From Thecaphora thlaspeos (Eukaryota; Basidiomycota; Ustilaginomycetes; Urocystidales; Glomosporiaceae), in NCBI GenBank assembly GCA_900291925.1, contig UWYS01000006.1:1054001-1118000 (forward strand): 64,000 nucleotides of DNA, written 5' to 3'. The position numbers and the translations under genes are program-made. Shown piece by piece: positions 23,334-32,440 of this stretch (the first letter of the stretch is position 1; each line of letters starts with the position of its first letter). The notes below the pieces were generated by a model that was not told the DNA's origin, ran no database searches, and saw only the letters and a list, made by a program, of their open reading frames with translations.

Positions 23334-23847
23334 CCCTCGCCTCACCTCTGTCGACGACCTCGACCTATGCTGACACGACATCGTCCTTCTCCACGCTCCA
23401 CGATCTCCCGTTGGCCAAACAAGGTTCGTCGACCTAACCGCAGCCGGCGTGCTAGTATCATGGTCAACGATCCTCCTCAACCACATCCGTCTCAAAAGAG
23501 CAATGCGTCTACAAGGTATCCCCTTTTCTCATTTACCATGGAACCACACATGGACATACTACGCATCGCACGTCGCACTTTTCTCCTGCCTCGTCTTCCT
23601 TCTCACAAACGGCTACAGCGTCTTTACGACGGGAGGTTGGGATACAACTACCTTCGTATCGGCCTACCTCGACATTCCGCTCGTACTAGCTGCTTACCTA
23701 CTTTGGAAGGTGTATAAGAAGACAAAGGTGGTGCGTCTCAAAGACGTACGGTTGAAAGAGGCCTTTAGACAGGTCGATGAGTATCCTGATCAACCGGAAA
23801 GGAAGAGTACCGGGTGGCTTAGGACGGTTAGTTGGATTTGGGATTAG
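21904..23847 (+). CDS. Amino-acid permease, APC superfamily (YAT family)
   Basis: Exons 21904-22501, 22609-23269 and 23424-23847 give about 560 residues. After a ~55-residue hydrophilic N-terminus comes the classic YAT entry HDLKRGLAQRHLSMIALAGA with IGTGFFLGLGGSI, forming TM1. Further conserved blocks are FALGEVSALLPVTGS, VFSFAGVESLAMAAAETRDP and SSSNQALLSGTRVLYGLA. The C-terminal TM pairs are encoded in exon 3 (FVDLTAAGVLVSWSTILLNH onward). About 12 membrane segments are expected in the plasma membrane, importing amino acids by proton symport. Substrate cannot be read from the sequence. Both introns restore frame exactly (GEV-E-FVFAILKLW and FWW-FVDLTAAG). Intron 2 carries a C10(CT)n tract. 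The start ATG at 21904 is chosen because the family's N-terminus begins near there. Confidence 0.92.
23291..23331. repeat. C-run plus (CT)n microsatellite inside permease intron 2
   Basis: A run of about 10 C followed by roughly 15 CT units lies within the 154-nt intron. Length is likely polymorphic. Confidence 0.9.
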
Positions 23848-24293
23848 CTGCGTCAGCGTAGATGTGTAGTCCTGTCTTTTCCCCCTTGCCCTTTAATCTT
23901 CCTGTCTTTCTCCTCTTGGATCCATCCCAAAATCCATCCCGAAATGGTTTGATATGTAAACGGTCCATACGTGTTTTCCTTTCATCCACTTGATGTCTTT
24001 CCTTTCGAGTGTGACCATCTGCATGCACGGTCGACAGGACGATCAATAGAGTAACGAGACGCATCTTCCCCCCTCCCCGGGAGATCTCGCTCGCTCCGCC
24101 TTCGCCTCCGAAGTGACGATGCGTCGCGACCCAGACGAGACCCGGTGCATGCTGGACATACTCGACAAAGATTCGCTCTAGGAAACTAGGGATCTGGCGA
24201 ATGAAAATGACTGATCTGCGTCCGGTGCAGTGTCGAAACGAGGTCGCCCCTTCCCTCCGACAGATGCACAAAGAAAGAAGCAAAAAAGGAAAA
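23848..24293. other. Intergenic region permease-tRNA
   Basis: 3' UTR of the permease and the downstream flank of the minus-strand tRNA; no gene seen. A T-rich stretch on the minus strand at 24284-24293 serves as the likely Pol III terminator of the tRNA. Confidence 0.5.
24284..24293 (-). terminator. Pol III oligo-T terminator of tRNA-Ile
   Basis: On the minus strand the tRNA end is followed by TTTTCC and then TTTTTT within 12 bases, the usual RNA polymerase III stop. Confidence 0.7.
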
Positions 24294-24404
24294 TGCCTCG
24301 TACTGGGCTCGAACCAGTGACCTTCTGTTGAAGGATTTAGAAGACCCGGAATCACCGGGGCATTGTATTAGACAGATGCGATAATCCAACTACGCTAACG
24401 AGGC
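24294..24404 (-). tRNA. tRNA-Ile (anticodon AAT), with 36-nt intron
   Basis: Read on the minus strand, the acceptor stem is GCCTCGT (24404-24398) pairing with ACGAGGC, and the discriminator base is A at 24294. The D arm is GCG...CGC, and the anticodon stem TCTGT pairs with ACAGA. The loop begins C-T-A-A-T-A, placing anticodon AAT at 24369-24367. The T arm is ACTGG-TTCGAGC-CCAGT. The intron occupies about 24365-24330, directly after position 37 as usual in nuclear tRNAs, and contains a CCCGG-TGATT-CCGGG hairpin. A34 would become inosine and read AUU/AUC/AUA. Internal A and B boxes are present, and an oligo-T terminator follows on the minus strand. The exact intron ends could shift by a base or two. 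Confidence 0.88.
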
Positions 24405-24432
24405 GACCTGTTAAAGTTTGACAAAATTTACC

Positions 24433-24439
24433 TATATAT
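24433..24439 (-). promoter_or_regulatory. Upstream TATA element of the tRNA-Ile gene
   Basis: TATATAT lies 29-35 bases upstream of the tRNA 5' end on the minus strand, in an AT-rich patch that stands out from the GC-rich surroundings. Upstream TATA elements support Pol III transcription of tRNA genes in some fungi. Its function here is inferred. Confidence 0.45.
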
Positions 24440-24754
24440 CAAAAAGATAGTATACAAGCCGAAAATGTGTTTCCCCGACTTCCGCCAGATTTTTTTCGGT
24501 GCCTCTTGTCGGTCTGGTCGCATCACGCACGACGCTTCTTCTCCACCTGTTCCGCTAGGCAGACGAGCCCTGCCGCCATCACCACACCATCACCACGAGC
24601 GCCGCCAACCCCCCCCCCACTCAGCGCCTCTCCCGCACAGCATCGGCCTGCCCCTTGGCGCTACGCAGCACCTTCATCTTCTCCGCTCTGCTGGATCGCG
24701 ACTCGGCTCTCGCGCGCGTCTCGCTACACACCAATATCCCGCCACTAGCCTACC

Positions 24755-25769
24755 ATGGAGGACGACAGGGAGACGGCCAGGCTGTGGCGAGTCAACAAGA
24801 CGATTCATGAGTTGGTCAGGGATCGGGTGAGTCCAAGGCGCGGTGGAGGGTTAGCGAGATCTGCCTGGCAAGGGCCTCGACTCACTGACGTCCGTCGGCC
24901 GACGTGCATCCTACCTACCCTCTCTTGCCTTGCCCGCCTTGCGCCTCCCCCTTTCCCCATCCCACTCCGTCTCTGCAGGGATACCAAGTGTCGGACGACG
25001 AGTACAACATTGACCTGGAGACGTTCAAGGCCGAGTATGCGCCCAACGGCGGGTCGGTGGATCGGAACCGGCTCAACTTCTTCACGGAGCACTCGCATCT
25101 GGAGAACGAGAAGCTGTTCGTCTTCTACTCGACGGAGCGCAACGTGGGCGTCAAGACGATGCGTCAGTTTATCGGCATCATGGAGGAAAAGGACATCAAC
25201 CGCGGCATCATCATCTGGAGCGACAAGATGACGAGCAGCGCCAAAAAAGTCATTGATGCGATGAAGGACACCTTCCAGCTCGAGGACTTTGACGAGGCCT
25301 ACCTGCTCGTCAACATCACCCACCACTACCTCGTCCCGAAACACGAGGTGCTCACGTCCGAGGAGAAGAAGGCGCTGCTGATGAGGTAGTGAGTAGTCGG
25401 TGTGATGGGCAGCGGTGCGCTGTGGTGCAGTCACGGGCGAGAGGGGTCAATCGAGATAGCGGCTCTGCGAGGTCACTGACGCCGCTCATCGCCCCTTTGT
25501 TCGCGCCTCGACAGCCGACTGAAGGACTCGCAGCTGCCAAGGATCCAGCAGGCGGACCCGGTGGCAAAGTACTTTGGCTTGGAGAGAGGGCAGGTAGTCA
25601 AGATTACTCGACGTGAGTGAACGATGTACGCGCCCGGAAAGTTGATGACGAACAGTGCTTCGCTGACTCTGAGCGCGCTGCCCTTGTTGTGCCGTGTGAT
25701 GGCTTCTCTCGCTGCTGCGTAGCGTCGGAGACGTCGGGTCGATACTGCTCCTACCGCATTTGTCTATGA
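24755..25769 (+). CDS. RPB5: RNA polymerases I, II and III common subunit RPABC1 (Rpb5)
   Basis: Exons 24755-24826, 24979-25388, 25515-25612 and 25723-25769 give about 208 residues, matching the ~210-residue family. The N-terminal 'jaw' part starts [20 protein letters not shown] and includes [20 protein letters not shown]. The C-terminal assembly domain contains [39 protein letters not shown] and [16 protein letters not shown]. It ends [12 protein letters not shown], the conserved terminus. Rpb5 sits in the downstream cleft of all three nuclear polymerases. Intron 2 uses the donor GTGAGT at 25389, since only that choice restores MRYRLKDS. The last exon has just 47 nt but encodes the invariant end. 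Confidence 0.95.
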
Positions 25770-26459
25770 TGGCGCTCAAAGGTGGCCGGTCGCTGCGACG
25801 CACTGTGGACTCCCTCTCTGTCTGCTTGTGCTCGCCCTACACGCGTTCCCTTTGGCTGCACAACCCCCTTCCTCTTCGGCGTAGATAGGCAGCCAGCTAC
25901 GGTGAGTTTGTTGCAAGACGACGCTGGGCGTGGCGAACGCTGATGCTATCGCGCATTGTACCATATCCTAACCAAACCCCCACCACCACGGCGTCGCGAT
26001 GCCGAGCGAACGTAGCGTCGTGATCCACTCATGACTGTGAGGCTGATGTGATGTGCGACTGGCACGGGTACGGTGAGGGGGTTTGTGCGAGGGTGATGAT
26101 GAGAATGGAGTGGATTGATGCCGGGACGACAACGGAACGGTGGTGGATAGGATGAGCTGGAGAGAGGTGAGGGGAGGGTGCCAGGTAGGAGTCACGAGAC
26201 TACTGCGTCTGACGCGGGCAAAGAGGGCTGAGGTGAGAATATGAGTGAGGCGCATCGAGACACACATCAGACGGCCGCTAAGCTAGAGCCTCATCGGCAT
26301 CAAGAGCAGAAGTAAGCATGTGGGTATAAGATTGCATGCGACGAGACTAGGACACCATGCATGCCAGCCACGCATGTGCTTAGCGATGCAACGACGAGCG
26401 GAAAAAAGCGACCATGGCAGCGACCGCGTCCACGACCGGAGGGGCAGCGACGCCGTGGT
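25770..26459. other. Convergent intergenic region RPB5/ERF4
   Basis: 3' ends of two converging genes; no further gene or structured RNA seen. Confidence 0.5.
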
Positions 26460-27255
26460 TCAGTAGTACTCGAGCTCGATGAAGAGGTAGGCACTCTTCC
26501 TGGGCGAGAGCAGGTTGAGTCCTTGCGGGTTGAGATGCGTCTTGTTGATCTGGTCGATGTATTGCTCCAGCTCGGCCAGTTTCTGTGCGTCCAAAAGGAG
26601 GGCAGGGGCAGGGGCAAAGAGGATCGACCTCCCTGTCTTGAGTATACTGTTCGCAGCAGCAGACCAACACCGCCTGGAAGAAGGACGAAAGGGGAGCGAC
26701 TCACGCGTTGATAGTGCGTCGCGAGGACAAAGGGCGACAGGTAAAAGGTCAAGATGGCCAACGTGTTATCCAGCCAGATGCGACGCGGCGAGTGGGCGGA
26801 AATGAGAAGGACGTTGAGGTCGTTGACCAGTTCAGAGTAGGCGGTGGGCGTGATCTATGCGGGTAGGCGGTGGTTGGTGAGCGAGCAGGATCAGAGGCGA
26901 CGGTGGGAGCAAGAGTTGCAGGGAGCGCAACGGCGACGACTCACTCTTCCTTCGAGCTCGAGGGGAAAGGCAGGATGGAACTGCGGCAGTTGGCCTGTGG
27001 TATAGTCTCTTTCGATGCTGTTTTGGTCGGGGGTTGGGGTGGGCAAGGCAGAGTCGAGGCATGAGCAGGGCGAGGCGGTATCGGCTTGAAGCGTGTCGTG
27101 AACGGCGGCGACCGGACTGACCGAACTATCTCTCTGGGCCTGTCCCTTCCGATGACACCGCACGGTGGCGTCCCAAAGGCGCGCTCTTTACCGGGAGGAC
27201 CAAAGTAGTAGCTCGACTTGGGAGCGGGTGGTAGTTCTTGTTGTGTGGTGCTCAT
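26460..27255 (-). CDS. ERF4: Erf4/GOLGA7 family subunit of the Ras palmitoyltransferase
   Basis: Minus-strand exons 27255-27122, 27017-26945, 26854-26705 and 26582-26460 give about 159 residues. Family landmarks appear in order: VRIERDYTTGQLPQFHPAFP with LELEGR, ITPTAYSELVNDLNVLL, DNTLAILTFYLSP, HYQRKLAELEQYIDQIN, then LNPQGLNLLSPRKSAYLFIE and the terminal LEYY. This is the arrangement of Erf4 in fungi and GCP16/GOLGA7 in animals. Erf4 binds and stabilises the DHHC enzyme Erf2 at ER/Golgi membranes, enabling palmitoylation of Ras. All three introns keep frame. The short N-terminus (MSTTQQELPPAPKSSYYFGP) is variable. It shares an upstream region of about 590 bases with the divergent SRR1-like gene. 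Confidence 0.88.
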
Positions 27256-27744
27256 ACTTGGCCGGTGGTGAGTGGGTGGTGCGTCTGCGAGCGGGGCAGA
27301 GTTGAGGTGGCGCGAAAAGGTGGTAGATGTGCTGTCGACTGTTGGCTCTGCTGGTGCTGTGGGAGATGAGTCGGAAGAGGAGGAGAAGGAGGAGAGTGGG
27401 TGCGCAGTCGGGGATGCTGCTGTGGCAGCGGAGGATGACATTGTGTGGGTCGTGTGGCTGTCGAGGTGGGTGCGGAGTGGCGGTGGTGAGGGTGAGGATG
27501 AGGATGAGGATGAGGGTGAGGATGAGGGTTAAGGCGAGATCAAGGGAGCGCGCCGTGCGCAGGGGCGAGTGAGTGTGTTGCTCTTTCTGGCGCGGCCCAC
27601 GCACGCTCGGCCCCGTCTTCCCGCTAGTTGACTTACCCCTCTGCGTGTGGGGTTGGGCGCAGGCTTGATTCCTCGGAACGCGGAACTCGTTTCCTTTCTC
27701 GCGGGTGGAGGCAAGCACGTTCCGACCACCGAAAAAGTCCGTCC

Positions 27745-27782
<38 letters not shown>

Positions 27783-27847
27783 CATACACACACCGCCCTC
27801 CTCACCCCAATCCTTCCTTCTCCAAAGCTGACGCTGCATCGAACCAA
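27256..27847. other. Divergent promoter region ERF4/SRR1-like, with (CT)n tract
   Basis: Shared upstream region. It includes a GAGGATGAGGATG-type repeat at about 27494-27530 and a (CT)15 microsatellite at 27750-27779 just before the SRR1-like start. No gene inside. Confidence 0.55.
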
Positions 27848-29263
27848 ATGACGTCCGACGACGATTTCGTCACCGTCACACGACGCTATACACCTCCCTC
27901 TCGCTCGGCCCGTGTCGAATCGAACAACGAGAGGAACAAACAAAAGGGGGAACGATTCTACTACACGTCCAAATCTCCCGTCAATGCTTCCAATGGTGGA
28001 CAAGCGAGGGACCAAGATGGCATCCTATCGCATTGCATCGCCGCTATCGAGCGATGCATGGTCGAGTTGCAGAAATACACTGCACTGCTTCGTAAGTTGC
28101 CTCAGCTAATGCTTGTCCTCTTGTTCTGTGGGTGTGCAAAGCAAGCTTGAAACCATCCATCTACCGCCGATTCAACAGAAACTATCAACCATATCTCGCC
28201 CTCAACGTCGACAGGCAAAGCAAGAGAAAGACGAACCATACCAACTCGAATCCTGGCGCTGGGATTGGGTAGTCTGGTCGAATCCAAATCCGCACAGGTC
28301 CAATTGGCATTCTTGCTGTTATTGCTTAAACACTTTCGACGATCCACAGACGACGACGAGGCTGCATCCCTCGCTACTATACCCACATCGACGGCGACAA
28401 CACCGCCACCACCGCCAGAGACGACGGCACTAGATACAGACAAAGAAACACGCTCAAATCAAAAGACGATCGACGTATCAGCATACGATCCAATCTTTAC
28501 CTCTCTGGACGGTAGCATTCTATTACATTTCGGCATTCGACAAGAGAAGACGGACCTTGGAGGGCGCTACGTCTTTCCCCCTGCCCCTTGCTCTTCCTCT
28601 TCTTCCCCAACTCCGACCGAAGCGCCACACGTATTCACGCTAGTGTATATGCCGCATTGCGGCAGAAGGCTATACGACCGACTCCTCCGTTCCAACTGGC
28701 ACATTACTGGGTTGGGAGGTCTGACGTTGTTATGCAACCGACTCGAGAGGTACTGCGATACCATCCCGTCCTCGCGCATGAGGCAAGAGTGCGAGGCGTT
28801 GGTCCGTTTCGGTAAGTCACCCCTTTCCTCCCTCCCCCCCTCCTTGCACTTCCACTACAGACGATCTAGCAACCAAACGCTTGAACCCATCGCCCTCCCC
28901 CCCACCTTCCTCCCTTTAGTCGACAACTCAACATCCCATTCCATCCCAACACAAGGCACACACCATACAATCGCACAGGCACTCAACGATCTAGCAGTAC
29001 AGCGATGGAATGGCGGCGTCAAGATGCCGCGACCTCTCGCTCTGTCCCACTCCAAAGCGGCGGCGCGTAGGAACAAGGCAAGACGAGGCGCGTCGTCCGT
29101 CGTCCAACCCACCCCTCCTGCTGCTGCGGCGACGCAGGTCGACAACGTATCCGACGCACTGGACGACAACGACGACGACGACAGAAAGCAGCATCGCTTC
29201 TGGATCCTTCCGCCCGAGGCGACCGTACCGCTCGACGCACAAGGACGCGAGATCCTCCATTGA
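27848..29263 (+). CDS. SRR1-like domain protein
   Basis: Exons 27848-28091, 28179-28811 and 28920-29263 give about 406 residues. The first exon is a polar N-terminus with an amphipathic helix (HCIAAIERCMVELQKYTALL). The SRR1 domain follows, with RILALGLGSLVESKSAQVQL and AFLLLLLKHF, then HVFTLVYMPHCGRRLYDRLL and LTLLCNRLERYCDTIPS. In plants SRR1 acts in light signalling and the clock. In yeast the homologue Ber1 is linked to microtubule function. The biochemical activity is unknown. The last intron (28812-28919) has a good GTAAGT donor and a polypyrimidine acceptor but is exactly 108 nt without a stop in frame, so retention would also be translatable (442 residues). The C-terminus is acidic and low complexity. 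Its stop lies 113 bases from the converging gene. Confidence 0.82.
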
Positions 29264-29376
29264 TCCCGACCCCGTCCCAACGGCACATACAAAGACGATC
29301 CGATGCGATGCACCGCAAGAGTGAATGCCAGCATTGCGTGAAACGTAGCAAACGACCAGCCAGCTAGCCACCTCTT

Positions 29377-30089
29377 CTAGAATACAAGTCCCAGCGCGAT
29401 CACCACGCCAGCCGTCAGCACGAGACGCAGACTGGCCACCTTGATGCCGCTGTCGGCGGCCGAGTTCTGTCCGAAGCTCGGATAGATGTTGCCGAGCGAT
29501 CCCTGACCGTTTGTCGAGTTGAGTGCATTGAAGCCGATCATCTTTGTCTTGTCGTTGGTGGCGAGGTCGACGCAGTTGGGAATCTCACACGCCTCGACAC
29601 CGGAGACGGTCGATTGGACGCGCAGGTAGCAGGTGGATTGCGTGGCGTAGATGCAGCACGTGTTGATCATGCCGTTGCTCCACCTGTCGTTTCGTTGTTG
29701 TTGCGCCCGGCGTCGCAAAGAGTAGTGATGGATAGAGCAAGCGTCAGAAGACCCGCCGTGAGATCCAAAGCGGAGCGAAAGACAAGGCACGAGACGACGA
29801 CTTACGAAGCCTGTTGGTTTACGCTGAGCTTGTTCGTCAGTTGGCACGATCCCGACGTCGTGTCGGCCGAGACGGTGGCATCGCCGCCCGCGGCTGAACC
29901 GGCCGAGGCCGTCGTGGTAGCGCTGGACGCTGTCGATCTGGACGCGGGGGTCGAGCTGGAGAAGGAAGAGGAAGAGGCCTGACGTGCGACGAGGTCAGGG
30001 AGTTAATCGGGCGTCGAGCCGGAAGCCAAGGCGACGAGGTTGCAGAGGACGAGCAAGAGCAGGGTCAAGGTGCGGGGTGTCCTCATCAT
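29377..30089 (-). CDS. Small secreted Ser/Thr-rich, Cys-containing protein with GPI-type C-terminus
   Basis: Minus-strand exons, proposed as 30089-30036, 29978-29806 and 29683-29377, give about 177 residues. It opens MMRTPRTLTLLLLVLCNL, a signal peptide, followed by a Ser/Thr/Ala-rich stretch. A Cys-rich core contains GSCQLTNKLSVNQQASWSNG, INTCCIYATQSTCYLRV and VEACEIPNCVDLA. It ends ASLRLVLTAGVVIALGLVF after small residues (AADSG), typical of a GPI-anchor signal. It is probably a wall or plasma-membrane surface protein; function is unknown. Intron 2 (GTAAGT donor) is secure. The first intron is inferred: reading straight on from the signal peptide meets a TAA near 30004, and the best rescue removes about 30035-29979 with a weak GTCGCC donor and CGTCAG acceptor. 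Confidence 0.6.
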
Positions 30090-31069
30090 GGCACGTTGAG
30101 GCGGTGTTTGTGAGGAATGAAAATGAGGCGAGGCGTGTGGTGGTGACAGTGGACAAGGGAACGTCTACTTGTTCGGATGACGGTGGCGGTGATGGCTACG
30201 AGAGGTCCGAAGCTCAACAAGGATGCGGCCGCCGCCGTTTTCGCATCTCCAAACAATAATAATGACAGCACGACGGCAGCAGGCACAAAGCAGCAACTCA
30301 CCAAGCAGCAGGCATTGACAGGGTCGCCGCTCCTGCAGACAAGAGCGGCCGGCCGGCACAACGGCCATCGGAATAAATCTCAGGTTGGAATCAAATCGAA
30401 ATCCTCTCGCAAGGGAGCATTCCTATTCCCGACTTTTTCCAGCGGGGTCCGCGCGGGGCAACGAGACGGCAACCATGTCACGGCTTTGGTGCTCGGCATC
30501 CCAGCTAGTTACTGTATGTACATAGTCGACTCACCGTACAGCAAGCTCTCCAAAGCCGTCCCGCCTCTGCTCGCTCGCTCGCCAGCGAGCATTGACGAGC
30601 CTCTGGGCCGCCAAGGACAAAAGCAGCCCTCAGCCGCAGAGAGCCTGTGATCCGGCCGCCAGGCACACTGCTCCGTTTGTGCCAAGCCAGTGCCGCCGTC
30701 GGAAACGCACCCACCTTCGTTCGGCCCCTGCCCTGCTCGACCTAGCACGCTATTTCCAGCCACCGGCCACGGCCACCCACCCCGTATGCTACTGTACTTA
30801 CTCACCGGACATCGCTCCCTCGCTCGAGTTGCTCGAGGGTCAAGGACCACGTTGAAAGCGCTGAGATTTCGAGAGGCGTCGTCGAGAACACAACCGGGAT
30901 CACACTCGCCAGAGACCGCCCCCAGCCTGTCTGCCCGAGACCAATAATTGTAAACGCCAACCACCCACGCCAACTCTGGTCCATCACCTTGAAGCCGCGC
31001 CCCTCGCCCCGTGTCGGGCCGCAGTCGCTCGTTCCGCATCGTGTTGCCGGTGCCTTGTCCCTTCGACCG
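30090..31069. other. Intergenic region between the GPI-type gene and ADH
   Basis: No supported gene. A 157-residue plus-strand open frame (30177-30650) lies in the presumed upstream region of the GPI-type gene and has no recognisable features. TACTGTACTTAC occurs at about 30790. Confidence 0.5.
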
Positions 31070-32440
31070 CTACTTGTCAATGTCGACCAACACCCTACCT
31101 GCCATCCTTCCCTGCTGCATGTCTTCGTAAATCTTCGGCAGATCCGAAAGGCCCAGCGTCTTGAAGTGCGCGCGCACCTTGCCCGAGCTCGCGACATCGA
31201 GCGCCTCGATGGCGTCCTGTCGGTTGCCCACGTACGATCCCACGATGCGCAGGCCCCTCACCACCGTAGGAAAGACGGGAGCTTCGATGCAGGTACCCTT
31301 GGGGAGGCCGACGGCGACCAGCGTGCCCCTCGGCCTCAGGTAGTCGAGCGCCTCCTGGTACGCGCCGCCGCCACTGGCAGCAACAATGGCGGCGTGAGGG
31401 CCCCGGCCGTCCGGCGTGGCGCGTCTGACGCATTCGACGATGTCGTCGCTCTTCTTGAAGTCGATAAAGACGTCGGCCCCGAGCAACCTGCAGAGCTCGC
31501 TCTTTTCGTCGTCCGTGTCGATAGCGATGACGCGGTAGCTGGCGGCGACGGCGTATTGGATCGCCAGGTGGCCCAGGCCGCCTCCGGCGCCGGGGATTGC
31601 GCAGTACTGGCCCATGCCCAGGTTGGCCTCCTTAAACGCCTTGTAGATCGTCACGCCGGCACACATGTAGATCGAGGCCTGCTCGAGCGAGATGGAATCG
31701 GGGATGGGGGTGGGGTGTCGAGCAAAAAGGAGACGGCAAACGTCTGGAAGGTACCGTCGACGGTATAGCCGTGTAGCTGAAGGATGCCGTGCCCAAGAGG
31801 ACACGTGGATCTGCGTCAGCCCAACACCCGTCGCCGTCCATGCCACAGAGCAGCAGCGCTGTGTAGACACGAGACGATCAGGACCGCGGCCAGGCTCACC
31901 TTTGCCTTGTCGCAGTTGGCCTCGAAGCCGCGTCGGCACATGTCGCAGTTGAGGCACGAGTCGGCGAGCCACTTGCATCCGACGCGGTCGCCCAGCTGGA
32001 CGTACTCGTCGCTTCCCTCGCCCAGAGCAACGACGACGCCAGCGCCTTCGTGGCCTCCGACCAGAGGGAGCTTGCTTTCCAGCGGCCAGTCGCCCAGCAT
32101 GGCGTGCAGGTCAGTGTGACAGACGCCGCTTCAAGAGGTCGAAGAAAGTCGACCGGAGACGGTCCTTCCGTCATCAACAAGCCAAGACTCATTCCCTTGT
32201 TGCTCTCCTGCAGCGTGAGACTCACGAGTAAATAATGCGGACGAGGACTTCGCCCCTGTTGAGGTCGCGTTGGACGGGCACCTCGCGGACCAAGGCCGGA
32301 CCGCCCTTTTGGTCGAAGACGGCGGCCCTCTGCGTCTCGGTAACGTCAAGCTTCGACTCTCGCGGGTCGATGGCGGAGGGATGCTTGGAGGGAGCGGCCG
32401 CAGAAGGCTCAGCAGCGGCTCGGAGATTGGCAGTCTGCAT
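31070..32440 (-). CDS. Zinc-dependent alcohol dehydrogenase, with a one-base frameshift
   Basis: Minus-strand exons 32440-32226, 32128-31900 and 31776-31070. The family features are complete. [17 protein letters not shown] and [16 protein letters not shown] carry the catalytic-zinc ligands. The four structural-zinc cysteines lie in [15 protein letters not shown]. The NAD-binding turn is [14 protein letters not shown], followed by [10 protein letters not shown], where the Asp favours NAD over NADP. The end reads [13 protein letters not shown]. It would interconvert ethanol or similar alcohols and aldehydes. An N-terminal extension of ~37 residues precedes the core, possibly a targeting sequence. 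In exon 3 the frame breaks at a T5 run (31728-31724): [16 protein letters not shown] is in one frame and [16 protein letters not shown] in the next. One base is missing or two are extra; no intron fits. It is either a sequencing error in a homopolymer or a recent loss of function. Confidence 0.85.

Noticed and set aside
30177..30650. 157-residue plus-strand open frame upstream of the GPI-type gene
   Set aside because: Lies in the presumed promoter of the minus-strand gene, Gln/Ala/Lys-rich, no supporting signals.
31700..31760. A mini-intron explaining the ADH frame break
   Set aside because: No GT-AG pair around the T5 run gives a plausible length; the flanking protein is continuous, so an indel is the simpler reading.
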